Source of the DNA: Uranotaenia lowii
Taxonomy: Eukaryota; Arthropoda; Insecta; Diptera; Culicidae
NCBI RefSeq assembly: GCF_029784155.1
Contig: NC_073691.1
Coordinates: 19,682,006-19,746,005, forward strand
Direction: 5' to 3'
DNA length: 64,000 bases
Within the stretch, counting starts at the first letter, position 1. Each line of letters starts with the position of its first letter. Below the pieces are notes generated by a model, which worked only from the letters and a program-made list of their open reading frames with translations, had not been told where the DNA came from and ran no database searches. Below, one piece after another: positions 23,382 through 34,299 of this stretch. Made by a program: the position numbers and the translations under genes.

Positions 23382-25984
23382 GGGGGCATCCATAAATTAC
23401 GTAACGCTCCTAGGGGGGGGGAGGGAGTAAGCTCGAGCGTTACGAATTGTGACATAGGGGAGGGGGGGAGGTATGCTCATCGTTGCGTAACGATTTTTTC
23501 TTACAAATTTCAGTTTAGGTAAATGTACCCGACCTTGGCACCTAAGGCATGATTTACCCTTTTTTTCGACATTCCTACCTTCCTGTTGAGTGCACCATGT
23601 AACATCCTTTGAAGAATTTACTTGCTAACTTACATAGAGTTCAACAAAAATATGATTTCTCTATGGAACTTTCATTAATGTGAGTAAAATGCATGCAAAG
23701 TACTCACAGCGGTGCTCCAATTACTTGGCCGCCGTACCAATTGTTTGCCGTTTCGATGATCCGATTCTTGACCACCAGCAAAGTGCAATAGATCTTTACC
23801 AACAATGCTCAATTGACAGTTAACAGAATCGTTGGCTATTCTGAATATAAGGCCACTGACAGAATGACGTCAGCTGAGCGTAAAGTTCTATGCGACGATG
23901 GAACACCGGGCGCCACTCATACAACTAAAAGGCTTTTGAAAACATTGATGAAGTTTGGTTGAAAGGGAAGCATAAAATAAGCTTTCATTTCAAAAAGTCG
24001 GAATTCCAGAAATTCCGCAATGCGATTGCGACACAAAGGGTTATTTTCACTACCAAACAACTGTCTTCATATTGTGGAGTTTGACTTCATAAAGTAAGAA
24101 ATTGAAAAATTCCTTGAATGGTATTTAAAAATTTTGCCCTATTGAATTTGTTAGCTGAGATTATGAGCTTCTAGTAAGAGCCATCTCGAATGCCCGGGGT
24201 GTTGCGCAGTGGTTTGACACGCCAAATAGATGTTAGAATGTAAACCTTGCTAAAACAGTTTTTTTAATTCGACTCACATCAAATATTTTAAGGAATAATT
24301 GGAAAGCAAACGATATTTTCCTGAACTTCCAACTTCTGTTTCCATGAAAAAAATTAGAACAAAATTCCAAAAAATTAAATCTGAGTAGGTATATGGTTTC
24401 CAAGCTATAGAAAACGATTCCAAAACTCAATTAATTATGTATTTTATATACTAAAGTCATAAATTGCCATCGATCTAACAATTTTTAGATAAGAAAAACA
24501 TCTTAAGTCTTGTGAGATGCTTAGTTTAACTTGGTTTTTTTTTTAATATTTCGAACCACTGTGTTCTGTAGGAGACCACGTGGCTTTTGCTCGGCAGACT
24601 GCAATGCAAATGCTGTTCGCACGCATACCAATGTACCTTCGATTCATGGTTCCCAAATAGCGATTTTTGCATTTAAAATGCTTGGATATGACTTTTAGTT
24701 AGTCGAATCACTTATGTTCTCCAACTTATTTCGAAGCTTAATTTGATAGCAACGGTCTAATCATACAACCCAATTAGTATGAAAAAATTTGTGCGTAGTT
24801 TTAAATGAAGTTTTAGGGAAAACATCAGCCCAAAAATACCTCTTTAATGAACATGTATTTTTTCCAGCTTCCAACACTGGTGGTGTATTTCGATTGAAGT
24901 TGCATGCCAAGAAAAGGAACAAAATTAGTTTTAAATTTTTATTCAAAACCTAAATAAATATTCACTCTTTAGTCTTTCTAGTATTTTTTGATTTTTTGCC
25001 GAGTTAAACTGTAAGCATGAGTATTTATTGCAAATTTTTCAAATGAATATCCGCGTTTGAAAGCGCATGTGAATTTAACAGTTGCACTAGAAAGGTGAGT
25101 TCATCTGATTTTCATACGGTGATTTCCAACATAATTTCCTAGGATGCAGATCGAAAAAAATTAACTTCTTTATTAAAGTACAAACAATCAAAAAATTTGT
25201 TATGCACAGATTTGAAACAAATTATTCTCTTCGCAATGAAAATATATTCAAAATTTTTTAAGCTCAATTTGGACCTGAAAAACATGAAAAGGTATGTTGG
25301 CATGCCAAGAAAAGGACCATGCCAAAATAGGGCTCACTTACCCTAATCGCAGCTATTTTGATGTCATGCAATTTTAGCATAATGATAAGCAAACCAAAAT
25401 CAGCTTATAAATTGGGAGCTTCAACATGATTGAAACTGGATTGGAACCTTTTCTCTTTAAAGATTCTGATATAGATTCTTTAAAATGTGTATTGAATACC
25501 CGGGAAATAACTGTTGGAAAATCGAGTATTAGGTACACTTATCCCCATGAACTCAATTCAACCTTAATACGGAAACTATACTATTTTTTTCTCTCAATTG
25601 ATAAAAAAATGCAATTTTGGTTGCGTAACAAGTTTTGCTCCTTGAACAAAATAAAGTAAACAAGATAGATCATCAGTTAACAAGCACAGAGCAAATGTAA
25701 TAAGACTTTCAATTTATTTTATCAGAGAATTATCATCAATGAGTACTAAGAAACGATATGGATAGATATTGATTTCGTTATGAAGAACGTTAAAAAATTT
25801 ATTTTAAATTTTTTTTTACCATCGAAAATCAGTATTTAAAAATAATGGGGGGGGGGGGGGGGTAGTTATTAGCGTTACGTAATTTTCATAGGGGGGTACG
25901 TCGAAGCGTTACGATTTGTGACATACGGGGGGGAGGGGGTCAAAAAAGTGCAGTTTTTGCGTTACGTAATTTATGGATGCCGCC
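23382..25984. mobile_element. Harbinger-like element, copy 2, inserted in the RTE
   Basis: Ends GGGGGCATCCATAAATTACG and its inverse CGTAATTTATGGATGCCGCC are flanked by TAA (23379-23381 and 25985-25987). Removing the element restores an uninterrupted RT reading frame across ILEQI and NEFQDSL. It shares its interior with the element at 4717-5396. Length is 2603 bp, of which 1826 bp is a further nested insertion, leaving about 775 bp. No transposase was seen. A 3-bp TAA duplication points to PIF/Harbinger, by inference only. Confidence 0.75.
23518..25343. mobile_element. TA-flanked TIR element nested in the Harbinger-like element
   Basis: Comparison with copy 1 at 4717-5396 shows that the sequence from 23518 to 25343 is extra. 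Its ends are GGTAAATGTACCC and, inverted, GGGTAAGTGAGCCC, continuing as TTGGCACC and TTTTGGCATGG. TA flanks both sides (23516-23517, 25344-25345). At 1826 bp it is long enough for a Tc1/mariner-superfamily transposase, but I could not recognise one. A decayed coding stretch may lie around 23720-23990. Confidence 0.65.
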
Positions 25985-27280
25985 TAATTTGTTCCAGTAT
26001 GATTCGTAGCGTTGTGATGTGGTCCACGCATGATCGTCAGGATCATTATTTAGCTTGTTGCCGTCGTAGTTTGGCGTCGATTTTCTCCTGGATCACTTTG
26101 CAGAGTACTTTGAGGGCTGTACAGATCAACGTTATGCCTCGCCAGTTACCATACTCTGTTAGGTCTCCTTTCTTCAGGACCTTTACGAGGATACCCTGCA
26201 TCCAGTCGGCCAGGAATGTTGCAGTTTCCCAAATGTCAGCGAAAAGACGGTGAAACCTTTCTGCTGACAAGGCAGGGTTGGCTTTCAGCATTTCAGCAGG
26301 GATGCAATCGATCCCAGGTGCTTTGTTGGATTTAATGTCTTTGATTGCCGCTTCTATTTCAGCCATCGAGGGCGCTTCCGAGTTGACGCCATTGATGTGA
26401 ATTACTGTTGGCGCTTCGAGCTGCGAGTTCTGTTGGCCATCGCTATTCGCGACTCGGAAGAGTTGTTCGAAGTGCTCAGTCCATCGTTTGAGCTGATCTG
26501 TTCGATCGGTCTATAACTGAGCTGCTCGGTCTTTTAACGGCATTATTGCATTTGTCCTTGCACTACTGAGGCGGCTAGAAATGTCATAAATTATTCGGAT
26601 ATCTCCATCGGCTAGGGAGTTTGTCCAGGCTCTCTTCTCTCGTCTACAAGCTCGTTTAACTGCATTTTCCAGTTTCGCATATCGTAAGCGGGCGGCTGCT
26701 TTGGCTGATCCGGTACATGCCTGCTCAATTCCGACTTTCGCCTTTCTCCGATCATCGACCATCCTCCAAGTTTCATCCGAAATCCATTCACTTCTTCTTC
26801 CACACACTTTACCGAGTGTACCATGGCTCGTCGTGATAAAGGCATTGCTGATTCCACACCACTGTTCTTCGACTGTTCCCGTCTGTCGGCAGCTCCGAGG
26901 CTCGGGGTTCAAGCTGTTCAACATATGCCCTTTTCACCTCTGGATTCTCCAACCGGCGGACGTCGTATCGACACCCGACTTTCTCCTCGCGCAACTCTTA
27001 GTCGTATCTCGCCAAGAACGAGGTGATGGTCAGATGCGCTTCGTTTGTTGCGGACATCAAGAAGGCTCCTCCATTTTCGGCTGATGCAGATGTGGTCAAT
27101 TTGATTTTTTGTTCGACCATCTCGAGATACCCAAGTGACCTTATGGGCGATGGGGGAAGAGCGATACACCGATCACCATGTTGTTGTTGCCACGAAATTC
27201 TACAAACAGCTCTCCGTTTTCGCACATCTGTCCTAGGCCATGGCGCCCCATGATGCGCTCAAGGTCCTGATTGTCGGAGC

Positions 27281-27812
27281 CAGGCTTGCAATTTCTCTAA
27301 CGAGAATCACCGACGTGCTCGGTTTTCGATTCTCGGTAGAGATTCTGTGAAACGCACCGCAGAGATTTTTAGCCGAACCTCTGTAGAGAATCTGTAAATC
27401 AACACGACAGAGTGAACACACACTACAGTGAAAAAATGTTTTCACCACAGAGAACGACAGCGACGGCAGCTGGCTTGGCTTGTTGCGTTTACCAACACAT
27501 ACGAAGCTGAACGACTCACCCGAAACATTCATCGTTTGTTGATGCTATTATTATGCACACCATAGTGTTTGTTTTTGTCTTTGCTTTTTCGTGGCTTAAA
27601 CCATTCGATCCTGTGTTTTCACCGGGGTGCTCTACGGTGACAACTTATCGCACGCTAGAGCTATTGGAATTAGGTGTGTTTGGCTTTCGAAACCGGGGTG
27701 CGAATAAACTGTGGAGAGGAACAAAAAAACTCACCCGGGTGATTTGCAGCTATCGCACGGGGGTAATTTTTTCTCCGTTCTCCGTCTTTCTCGGTAGAGA
27801 ATGGCATCTCTG
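27281..27812. mobile_element. hAT-like MITE, 8-bp target duplication GTCGGAGC
   Basis: The 532-bp insert begins CAGGCTTGCA and ends with ATGGCATCTCTG. It is flanked by perfect 8-bp repeats GTCGGAGC (27273-27280 and 27813-27820). The outer 30 bp are imperfect inverted repeats (TTCTCTAACGAGAATCACCG against TTCTCTACCGAGAAAGACGG). It interrupts the RTE endonuclease precisely after the GSD codons. No transposase is encoded. Confidence 0.8.
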
Positions 27813-27959
27813 GTCGGAGCCAATCTTTGCGTTGAAATCGCCCAAATGGATTTGAATGTCACCCTTCGGAATTTTCTCTACCACGCTGTTCAGTTGACTG
27901 TAATACTGCTCTTTCTGCGATTTTATTTTCGCGCTAGACTTTAAGCACAAAAGTTTCGT

Positions 27960-28314
27960 CAATCTCGAATTTCGCCTTATGATTTCGCTCTTTTCTTTAC
28001 CAATAGATGTGTACACCACTTGAATTTGAAAATGGACTATCCTACAATTTAAAATGGTCTTTTATTGGAACTGAGAGAATTTTTGTTTCATAATAACCTT
28101 ATTTAAAAAACAAATTATAGGAAAAAACTTGTAAAATTGATTCAATTAACTATTGAAAAATCGAAAATCTTGAGAATATTTATTCTGCTTTTTTTTTAAT
28201 AAAAAAAAATCCAATAGCATCCCTACTACGTGAGCTGTTGGATACGTTTTTTAACTTATTTGGACAAAATTAAACACAACACGTTTAGAAACTTATAGAT
28301 GCTAAATTTGTAGA
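27960..28314. other. Unassigned AT-rich interval
   Basis: Between the 5' break of the RTE LINE and the tail of the next LINE. Nothing recognisable. Confidence 0.5.
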
Positions 28315-29755
28315 ATTTTTTTTTTTATAATTCTTTATTTGAAACGGCTCATACAATTAAGTTTCAAGGAGCCAAACTCGCTTTTTTGTTTTTACAATCT
28401 TTTTCTTGGCTTAGCACTTTTTTTTAGAAGAAAAAAAAAGATAGAAAGGGAAAAATGAAAATAAAATAGAATTATAGACGAAGATCGATAGCTTTTAGAA
28501 AAGAGTAGATTTCAAACATGTAGTTCAAATCTAGCACAGCTAGTACATCTCTCACTGGAACGTTAGGTGGTTTTCCTCGGGCCCGAAGAGAGTCTATTAA
28601 ATTCGTTCTGGCGACAAGGTGGACCTCGCACGACCAAACAATTAATATGCTCAATGTCATGGTAACCTTTGCCGCAACCACACAAATTGCTGCCAGCAAT
28701 GTCAAAACGATAGAATACCGCGTCTAAGGAATAATGATTGGACATGAGACGGGAAAATATACGAACAAAATCCCGACTCAGGTCCAATCTATTAAACCAG
28801 GGTTTAAGGCTTACCCTTGGGATAATCGAGTGGAGCCACCGACCCAAATCATCCTCGTCCCATTTGCGCTGCCAGTTGACAAGGAGTTTCTTCGAACCAA
28901 AAAGTAAAATTCGTTGAAGACGATTTCACGTAGATACGTGTCGCCTTCCATCGCCCCCACCTTTGCCAGAGAGTAGGCCTTTTCATTACCCTGTATCGAG
29001 CAATGAGAGGGAACCCAAACAAAGGTGATGGTAAAGCGACGTTTTGATAAAGCACTCAAATTATTCCGTATCTTCTCGAGGAAGTATGGCGAGTGCTTTC
29101 CCGGTTTTATCGAATGGATTGCTTCAACAGAGCTCAGACTATCCGTTACAATATAGTAGTGTCCAACTGTCCGGGAAGCGACACTGTCCAAAGCGCAGTG
29201 AATAGCTGCTAACTCCGCTACATATACAGAGCATGGTGACTGGAGACTGTGAGAGGTGCTAAATATTTCGTTGAACACCCCAAAACCTGTTGTTTCGTCT
29301 ATAAGTGATCCATCGGTAAAGTACATTTTATCAGTATCGACGTGTCTATATTTAGCTTCGAAAATTCTTGGAATCAGAAGAGGACAATGCGAGACCGGGA
29401 TTCCACAAATTTCCTGCTGCATAGACAAATCAAACTGGACAGAAGAATCGTCGTAGTCTGGCCTACAAACACAAGTTGGGCAGTACGAAGAAGGGTTAAC
29501 CTGCATTGACATGAAGATATGGTAAATAGACATAAATCTTGTTTGAATATTTTGCTCAAGTAGCCTTTCAAAATTATCAATTACCAATGGGTTCATGACC
29601 TCACTACCTGATGAGGAACCGGAGTGATAATAAATTGAATCGATCTTTCAGTGGTAGTATGCCTGCTAAAACTTCAAGGCTCATGTTATGAGTTGAAGGC
29701 ATGCAACCCAAAGCGATACGGAGACAACGGTATTGAATACGTTCGAGTTTAACAC
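28315..29755 (-). pseudogene. 3' part of a LINE with RNase H domain
   Basis: Minus-strand frames at 29755-28520 read as the end of an RT followed by RNase H and a cysteine-rich tail. RIQYRCLRIALGC and MSLEVLAGILPLKDRF mark the RT C-terminus; MYFTDGSL (D), VAELAAIHCAL (E), YIVTDSLSSVEAI (D) and FVWVPSHCSIQGNEKA (histidine present; the expected last acid is changed) mark RNase H; CGCGKGYHDIEHI is the tail motif. The T-run at 28317-28326 is a poly(A)-type 3' end in minus orientation. The 5' part is lost and frameshifts separate the last blocks. This is a different family from the LINE at 52-56 kb, in the broad I/Jockey group. Confidence 0.75.
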
Positions 29756-29853
29756 TAGAAGGACCGGCAAATTGAATATACCTATTCGGTCTTTTGAAAT
29801 TGTTTTGTTATTTATTCGATATCATTTTTGTTATAAAATGGAAATAATTTTTC

Positions 29854-31070
29854 ACCATGGGTGCACGGAATCACCTCATTTTGGCATAGTTGACGAATGC
29901 GTGTATGCCATAAAATGAATATTTCAAATAATAACCAAAAAATTAAAACACATTATCAATCAAATTATAAAATCATGTTAGACGGCTATAGATATTGACC
30001 ATGGGTGCACGGTTTCACTTCAATTTTGTTTTAGTAGATGTTTTCTAGCATCCATCGCATTGAAATTTTTCAACACATTGCCTATAAATTATACCTGATA
30101 TTGTAGATTTTGAAGCTTATTTTTTCTATAAATAGAGCAATTTACCATGGGTGCACGGATTCACCGCTATTCATCCAAAATCAATTTTTTAGCATGCTAA
30201 TGGTAAAGAATAAAGACTTTTGTAGATTCAAATAAAAATTTGTGTTATATACATGGTTTTTCACTGTGGGTGCACGGATTCACCGCGTTTTAATCATATA
30301 TTGACTTTTTGCAATTTTTTTAAAAGCATTTTTATAAATCTTAACTAAACCAAAGTCGAAACCATGTCTTTCATGTTCAGACATAATGATTTAAGTAACG
30401 ATTTTTATTTAAATTTCCGTATTTTCATTCCTGGAAAAGAAATATTTCAATTATATCTTGAAATAATAAATTTATTTATTTTTATTACAAAACAGGTTTT
30501 TGCAATCGTACATTTATCTGATAAGATCTGATCAACATCCAAGAAATTGGAAAACGCTTACCATGGACCGAGTGAGTTTTAGGGATTATATGCATCAAGT
30601 CATGTCGTGCGACGGGAAACAGTAAAAATAAAAATAATGAATCAACATTGTCAAATGTACACGTTGATTTGTTTATCCTTAAAAGTTTTTAAATTGACGA
30701 ATATTGCACTTCAAATACCTATCATGTCTAACTCAAAAATATGATGTGTTCTGAAGCAAGTTGAAAACTATTTCACTCTATATAATTTACAACGGTGAAT
30801 TTGCAGCCATTCCGGGCACCCATGTTGAAATGTCCGCATCCGATGTGGTCTATCTATGTTTCCTCTTATAAGAAGATTGTTCAATCAGTTGCCAGCTGGC
30901 CAGGTATATACACGGGTGCCGGAATACCTGTAAGTGAACTTGCATTGGAATTTGTCGAGCCTAATAATCTAAGAATGCAAGTGAATACATACTTGGCAGA
31001 AACTGCGGCGAATCCGTGCACCCATAGTGGATAACCAACATATAAGAATATATCGCACCCATGTTGAATT
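29854..31070. repeat. Recurring motif CCATGGGTGCACGGATTCACC
   Basis: Four direct copies start at 29854, 29998, 30144 and 30263, giving steps of 144, 146 and 119 bp. An inverted copy is at 31007-31030. Shorter inverted pieces (GCACCCATGTTGAA) occur at about 30817 and 31055. Sequence between the copies is AT-rich and not obviously similar, so only the 22-bp core is conserved. Confidence 0.6.
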
Positions 31071-34000
31071 ATCATTTTAATTATTCAGTTTCATAGTTTC
31101 ATAGCTTTCCAATGAATATACTTTTGATTGTCCAAACAAAGTAAAAGCACTGAAAATCCGAGTACAACCTGACGGTGGACCACAAAAACAGATGAAATTT
31201 CAATTTGTAAAAAAAATGCGCAAAGTAGTGAATTTTGAAAAATTCCAGTAAATTCAATTTTTGTTGCATCAAAAATCTAAAGACAGCAAAATGTTAGAAT
31301 TTCAATAAAGTTTGTTGTCATATTTTTTCTAAAGCTCTACCATCGCTCAAACAGTATTTACTAGCAATCGAATGAAAAGTAGGTTTTTTAGACCACTTTT
31401 TTGAACGTTTTGAGACCATTTCATGAAAAAAAAATTTAAAAAATATTTCTTGTCTTCATGATGTAGGCATTAACTTCAGCTTTCATATGCATAAGACAAA
31501 TATTTTTTTGGACGTGTAACATATGAACTACAGCAGTTTTCGTGAGGCATGTTTTTTCGGATTTTTTTTCTTTCATGCTGATTAACGAGAAAACTTGTAA
31601 CTTTAGCTGTATATAATGTTCTAAACATATTTTACTGACATTACAAGGTTTCTTTTGATGTAAGTTTTGTTTAAATCGGTCTAACACGCCAAAAGTTATA
31701 ACGATTTGAGCTTGTGGTGTCAAATTGACACCACAAGTGCTGATTAGGGTAATGAAATCTAATGCGGATGAGGGTTAAACGGAACGGCGCTGAACTATTA
31801 CTTAAAAACACTGAGAAAATCTCGGAATGTGCCATCTGAAGAAAGGCAACAATATAATAATGTCTATTTTACCTGAGAAGCAAGCAGCTGAGAGAAGAAA
31901 GTCAGCCCAACATACACAGCCCTCTGTTATCTAAATGACTTTTTTCTCCCGAAAATCGAACAAGCTGATGGAATTGGATTCGGGAAATTGAAGAAAAAAA
32001 AATCCAAATTTTACACCAATATTTTGGGTTTCGGATAAGGCGACACTCCCCAAAACCAAACCGTCCAAAGCCTCTCACTCAAATGGATTAAGTCTGCTGA
32101 TCCGATGTTATGCGTTCGTTTCGTTGGTTGTTTTGGTTCCATTCCGATCTAAATCGGATTGTTCTGTTTTAAATTGGTGTGGCCTTTTCTTATCGTGTAT
32201 TTTTTCCTGTTACTCTCCTTTTCAATCTATTAATTTGTTGCTGGATTGTAGTGTGAGCAAACTTCGACGATGAACGGCCACGAAAACGTGTGATCACCTT
32301 TTGGCAGGTATGTCCCAATCCAGCTGACTGACACTGAAGAAGAAAGGCGAACGTTATCGTTTATTCCTAAACAGCCGAATTATGTCTATTTTTGGGAGGT
32401 CGTTAATGAATCGAGAGGACCATAAATTAGTTAACGTTTAGTGGGGTTCCCTTCATGTTCGGTGAAAGGTGTTTTGTTTAGGGCCATGACCTCATTTAAA
32501 CAACATTTGAAAACAATTTGTCACAAAGTGTTCTTGTATGGCGTTAGGCAAACACAGTAGGCGTTGGTAAATATGACAGGGCATGTAACTTGATGTTTTC
32601 GATTAATGGCAGTTTCACGTCAAACAATCAAGACTGTTGTGAAACCTCAATTCTAATTAAAAGAATATAAACATCATGGAATGAACTCACCAAATTATAA
32701 AAACACAAACAGTTATCCTTGTCCAACACGGAACACGGTGGAAAAAAAACAAAGAACATACAAAAAAGTAACAGCAAAACATGCGCGTTTTAAAATAATG
32801 AAACGTTGTAGACCACACAATCCAGCTGATCTGACATTTAAGCCTTCATAAAGTCCATGATCACGTTTTTCTAGTTTTGTAGTAAGACGTTATTAAATGC
32901 TTTTTTGTTGTTTCTTCGAGTTTAAAAATTTTTTACGCTATTTTTCGGACTGATTTCCTGATATTTCGATAAATTTCTTGTGAAATTTCTCCTGTTCAAA
33001 CCTAATTTTTGCTGAACAAATTAACAACTTGATTATAAGTTTGACTCCCCATGCGCTCGCGATCGCGGCGACCAGAAACTGCTAAAAGTAGTTATTACTG
33101 GCATAAGTAAAACAAATCTAATTGCAACGCATCAACAATTATTATTCCATTCGAGTTGATGATGAACATCATCGATGATGCGATGCGTTGAGTGAATTTT
33201 TCACTTTATAAAGAGGCGCGCAGCTCAATGAAACAATGAAGCAAATAAGAGTTTCCCACAAAACTGACCAATCGACCGAAGATCGACCGCAGACCGAATA
33301 AAAAATGAAGCCCCCCGCGAAATTGCTCCATAATAGAAAATCGGAATTGTTCAAAGCAGCCAGTCAGCCAGTAAGCCACATATATCACCGGCCACGTTGT
33401 CTGTATTTCGGACTTTATTCGCATCATTAGTGCCTATCTTCTGCCTGTCTGCCTTCCTCATCTCTCTCTGATCGAAATGGGTAAAGAGGCGCTCTGCGCT
33501 GAAAAAGGAAAAATCAATTTTGAAACGATTTCGAAGATTACCGGTTGCTTAATTGATAATCCGCATGCTATTAATTACAAATAACATTAAAATTATACAT
33601 TTTGATTGCTTTTGGCAGTGCTTCATAGAGGCTTCTTGTGTATGGGGCTTCGGTAAATTGCAGCTTTTTTCTATTTTTGTTTTTGGTTAACGTTGTTCGT
33701 CGAATTTTTTAAGGTAATACAATCCCAGCACACTCAGCAGGCGCAGAGAGCGCATCATTCCTTACTTGCTTGCTACATCAAAGTAACAGCAATTAACACC
33801 TACTTGGAAGTAATTATTGCGCATCAAAGTAATCCACGCGGGGTCTCCCTGGTGATGGGTTGATGAAAAGCAATATGAACGCTCATCAGCTGTCAAAAAT
33901 TGCTGACGCCACATATGTATTGATGGAATTGGAAATTCGTCGGGTTTTAGAGCCAATCTTGCGCGATCGATCGAGTTGAGTTGAGTTGAGTTGTTGCGAG

Positions 34001-34299
34001 TTCTGAGTGTGCGAAATTTTTCCGATTCTAATTACTGCGCTTCGCAGAGTTCAGCATCAATTAAATAGAATGAATTTAATTTGGTTTTGATTCAAAAATG
34101 AACGTTTAATCGTTATGAACGTATCCATGGCAACTCAGCAAGTCGATATTGTGTACGATTTATTGGGTCTTTGTTTCACTGCCCCATTTGTAGGATTATT
34201 TTCCTCGCCACATTATTCATTTCATTTTGCTTGTGTAATGTGTATTCTTGAATAGCTTTCCATTGTTTTTTTTTAAATTTAGTTGAAAAAAAAAGTTTT
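31071..34299. other. No gene recognised
   Basis: Contains a perfect 27-bp palindrome at 31711-31737 (CTTGTGGTGTCAA, one centre base, TTGACACCACAAG) and a (GAGTT)4 run at about 33974-33993. Frames up to 95 codons on the minus strand have no recognisable motif. TTTTGGCAG followed by GTATGT near 32310 resembles a splice donor, but no exon could be supported. Confidence 0.5.

Larger units (their letters stand above)
22285..27945 (-). mobile_element. RTE-type LINE, split by nested insertions
   Basis: Read on the minus strand, the pieces come in the order of an RTE element: AP endonuclease (about 27945-26930), linker (26924-26511), reverse transcriptase fingers (26366-26046), palm and catalytic ADD (23380-22840) and the C-terminal region (22688-22285). 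Total element sequence without the inserts is about 2.5 kb, near the expected RTE coding length, but the 5' end is missing or altered. Copies of the same 3' end lie at 40911-41350 and 61090-61805. DNA elements occupy 23382-25984 and 27281-27812. Confidence 0.85.
22285..27945 (-). pseudogene. RTE endonuclease/reverse transcriptase, interrupted
   Basis: The protein nicks target DNA and copies the element's RNA at the nick. Visible motifs: PKGDIQIHLGDFNAKIGSD (endonuclease, broken by an insertion just after GSD), NQIDHICISRKWR and SDHHLVLGEIRL (endonuclease C-terminal half), NKAPGIDCIPAEML and YGNWRGITLI (RT fingers), VIIDFEKAFDRLNH, GVRQGCILSPLLF and DLADDIVLLAQ (palm, catalytic aspartates present), then LLYGCETW and a WRWSF-type C-terminal region. 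Besides the insertions there are stops, for example just after the palm at 23068-23070 and near 26510, and frameshifts near 26920-27000 and 22700-22840. Not functional. Confidence 0.85.

Noticed and set aside
22880..23395. 171-codon plus-strand frame
   Set aside because: Antisense shadow of the RTE reverse transcriptase.
26701..27084. 127-codon plus-strand frame
   Set aside because: Antisense shadow of the RTE linker and endonuclease.
29854..30284. CRISPR array (22-bp repeats with spacers)
   Set aside because: Eukaryotic context, spacers of 100 bp or more, imperfect repeats and no cas genes.
32300..32320. Splice donor after TTTTGGCAG
   Set aside because: GTATGT is compatible, but no exon with coding signal could be defined.
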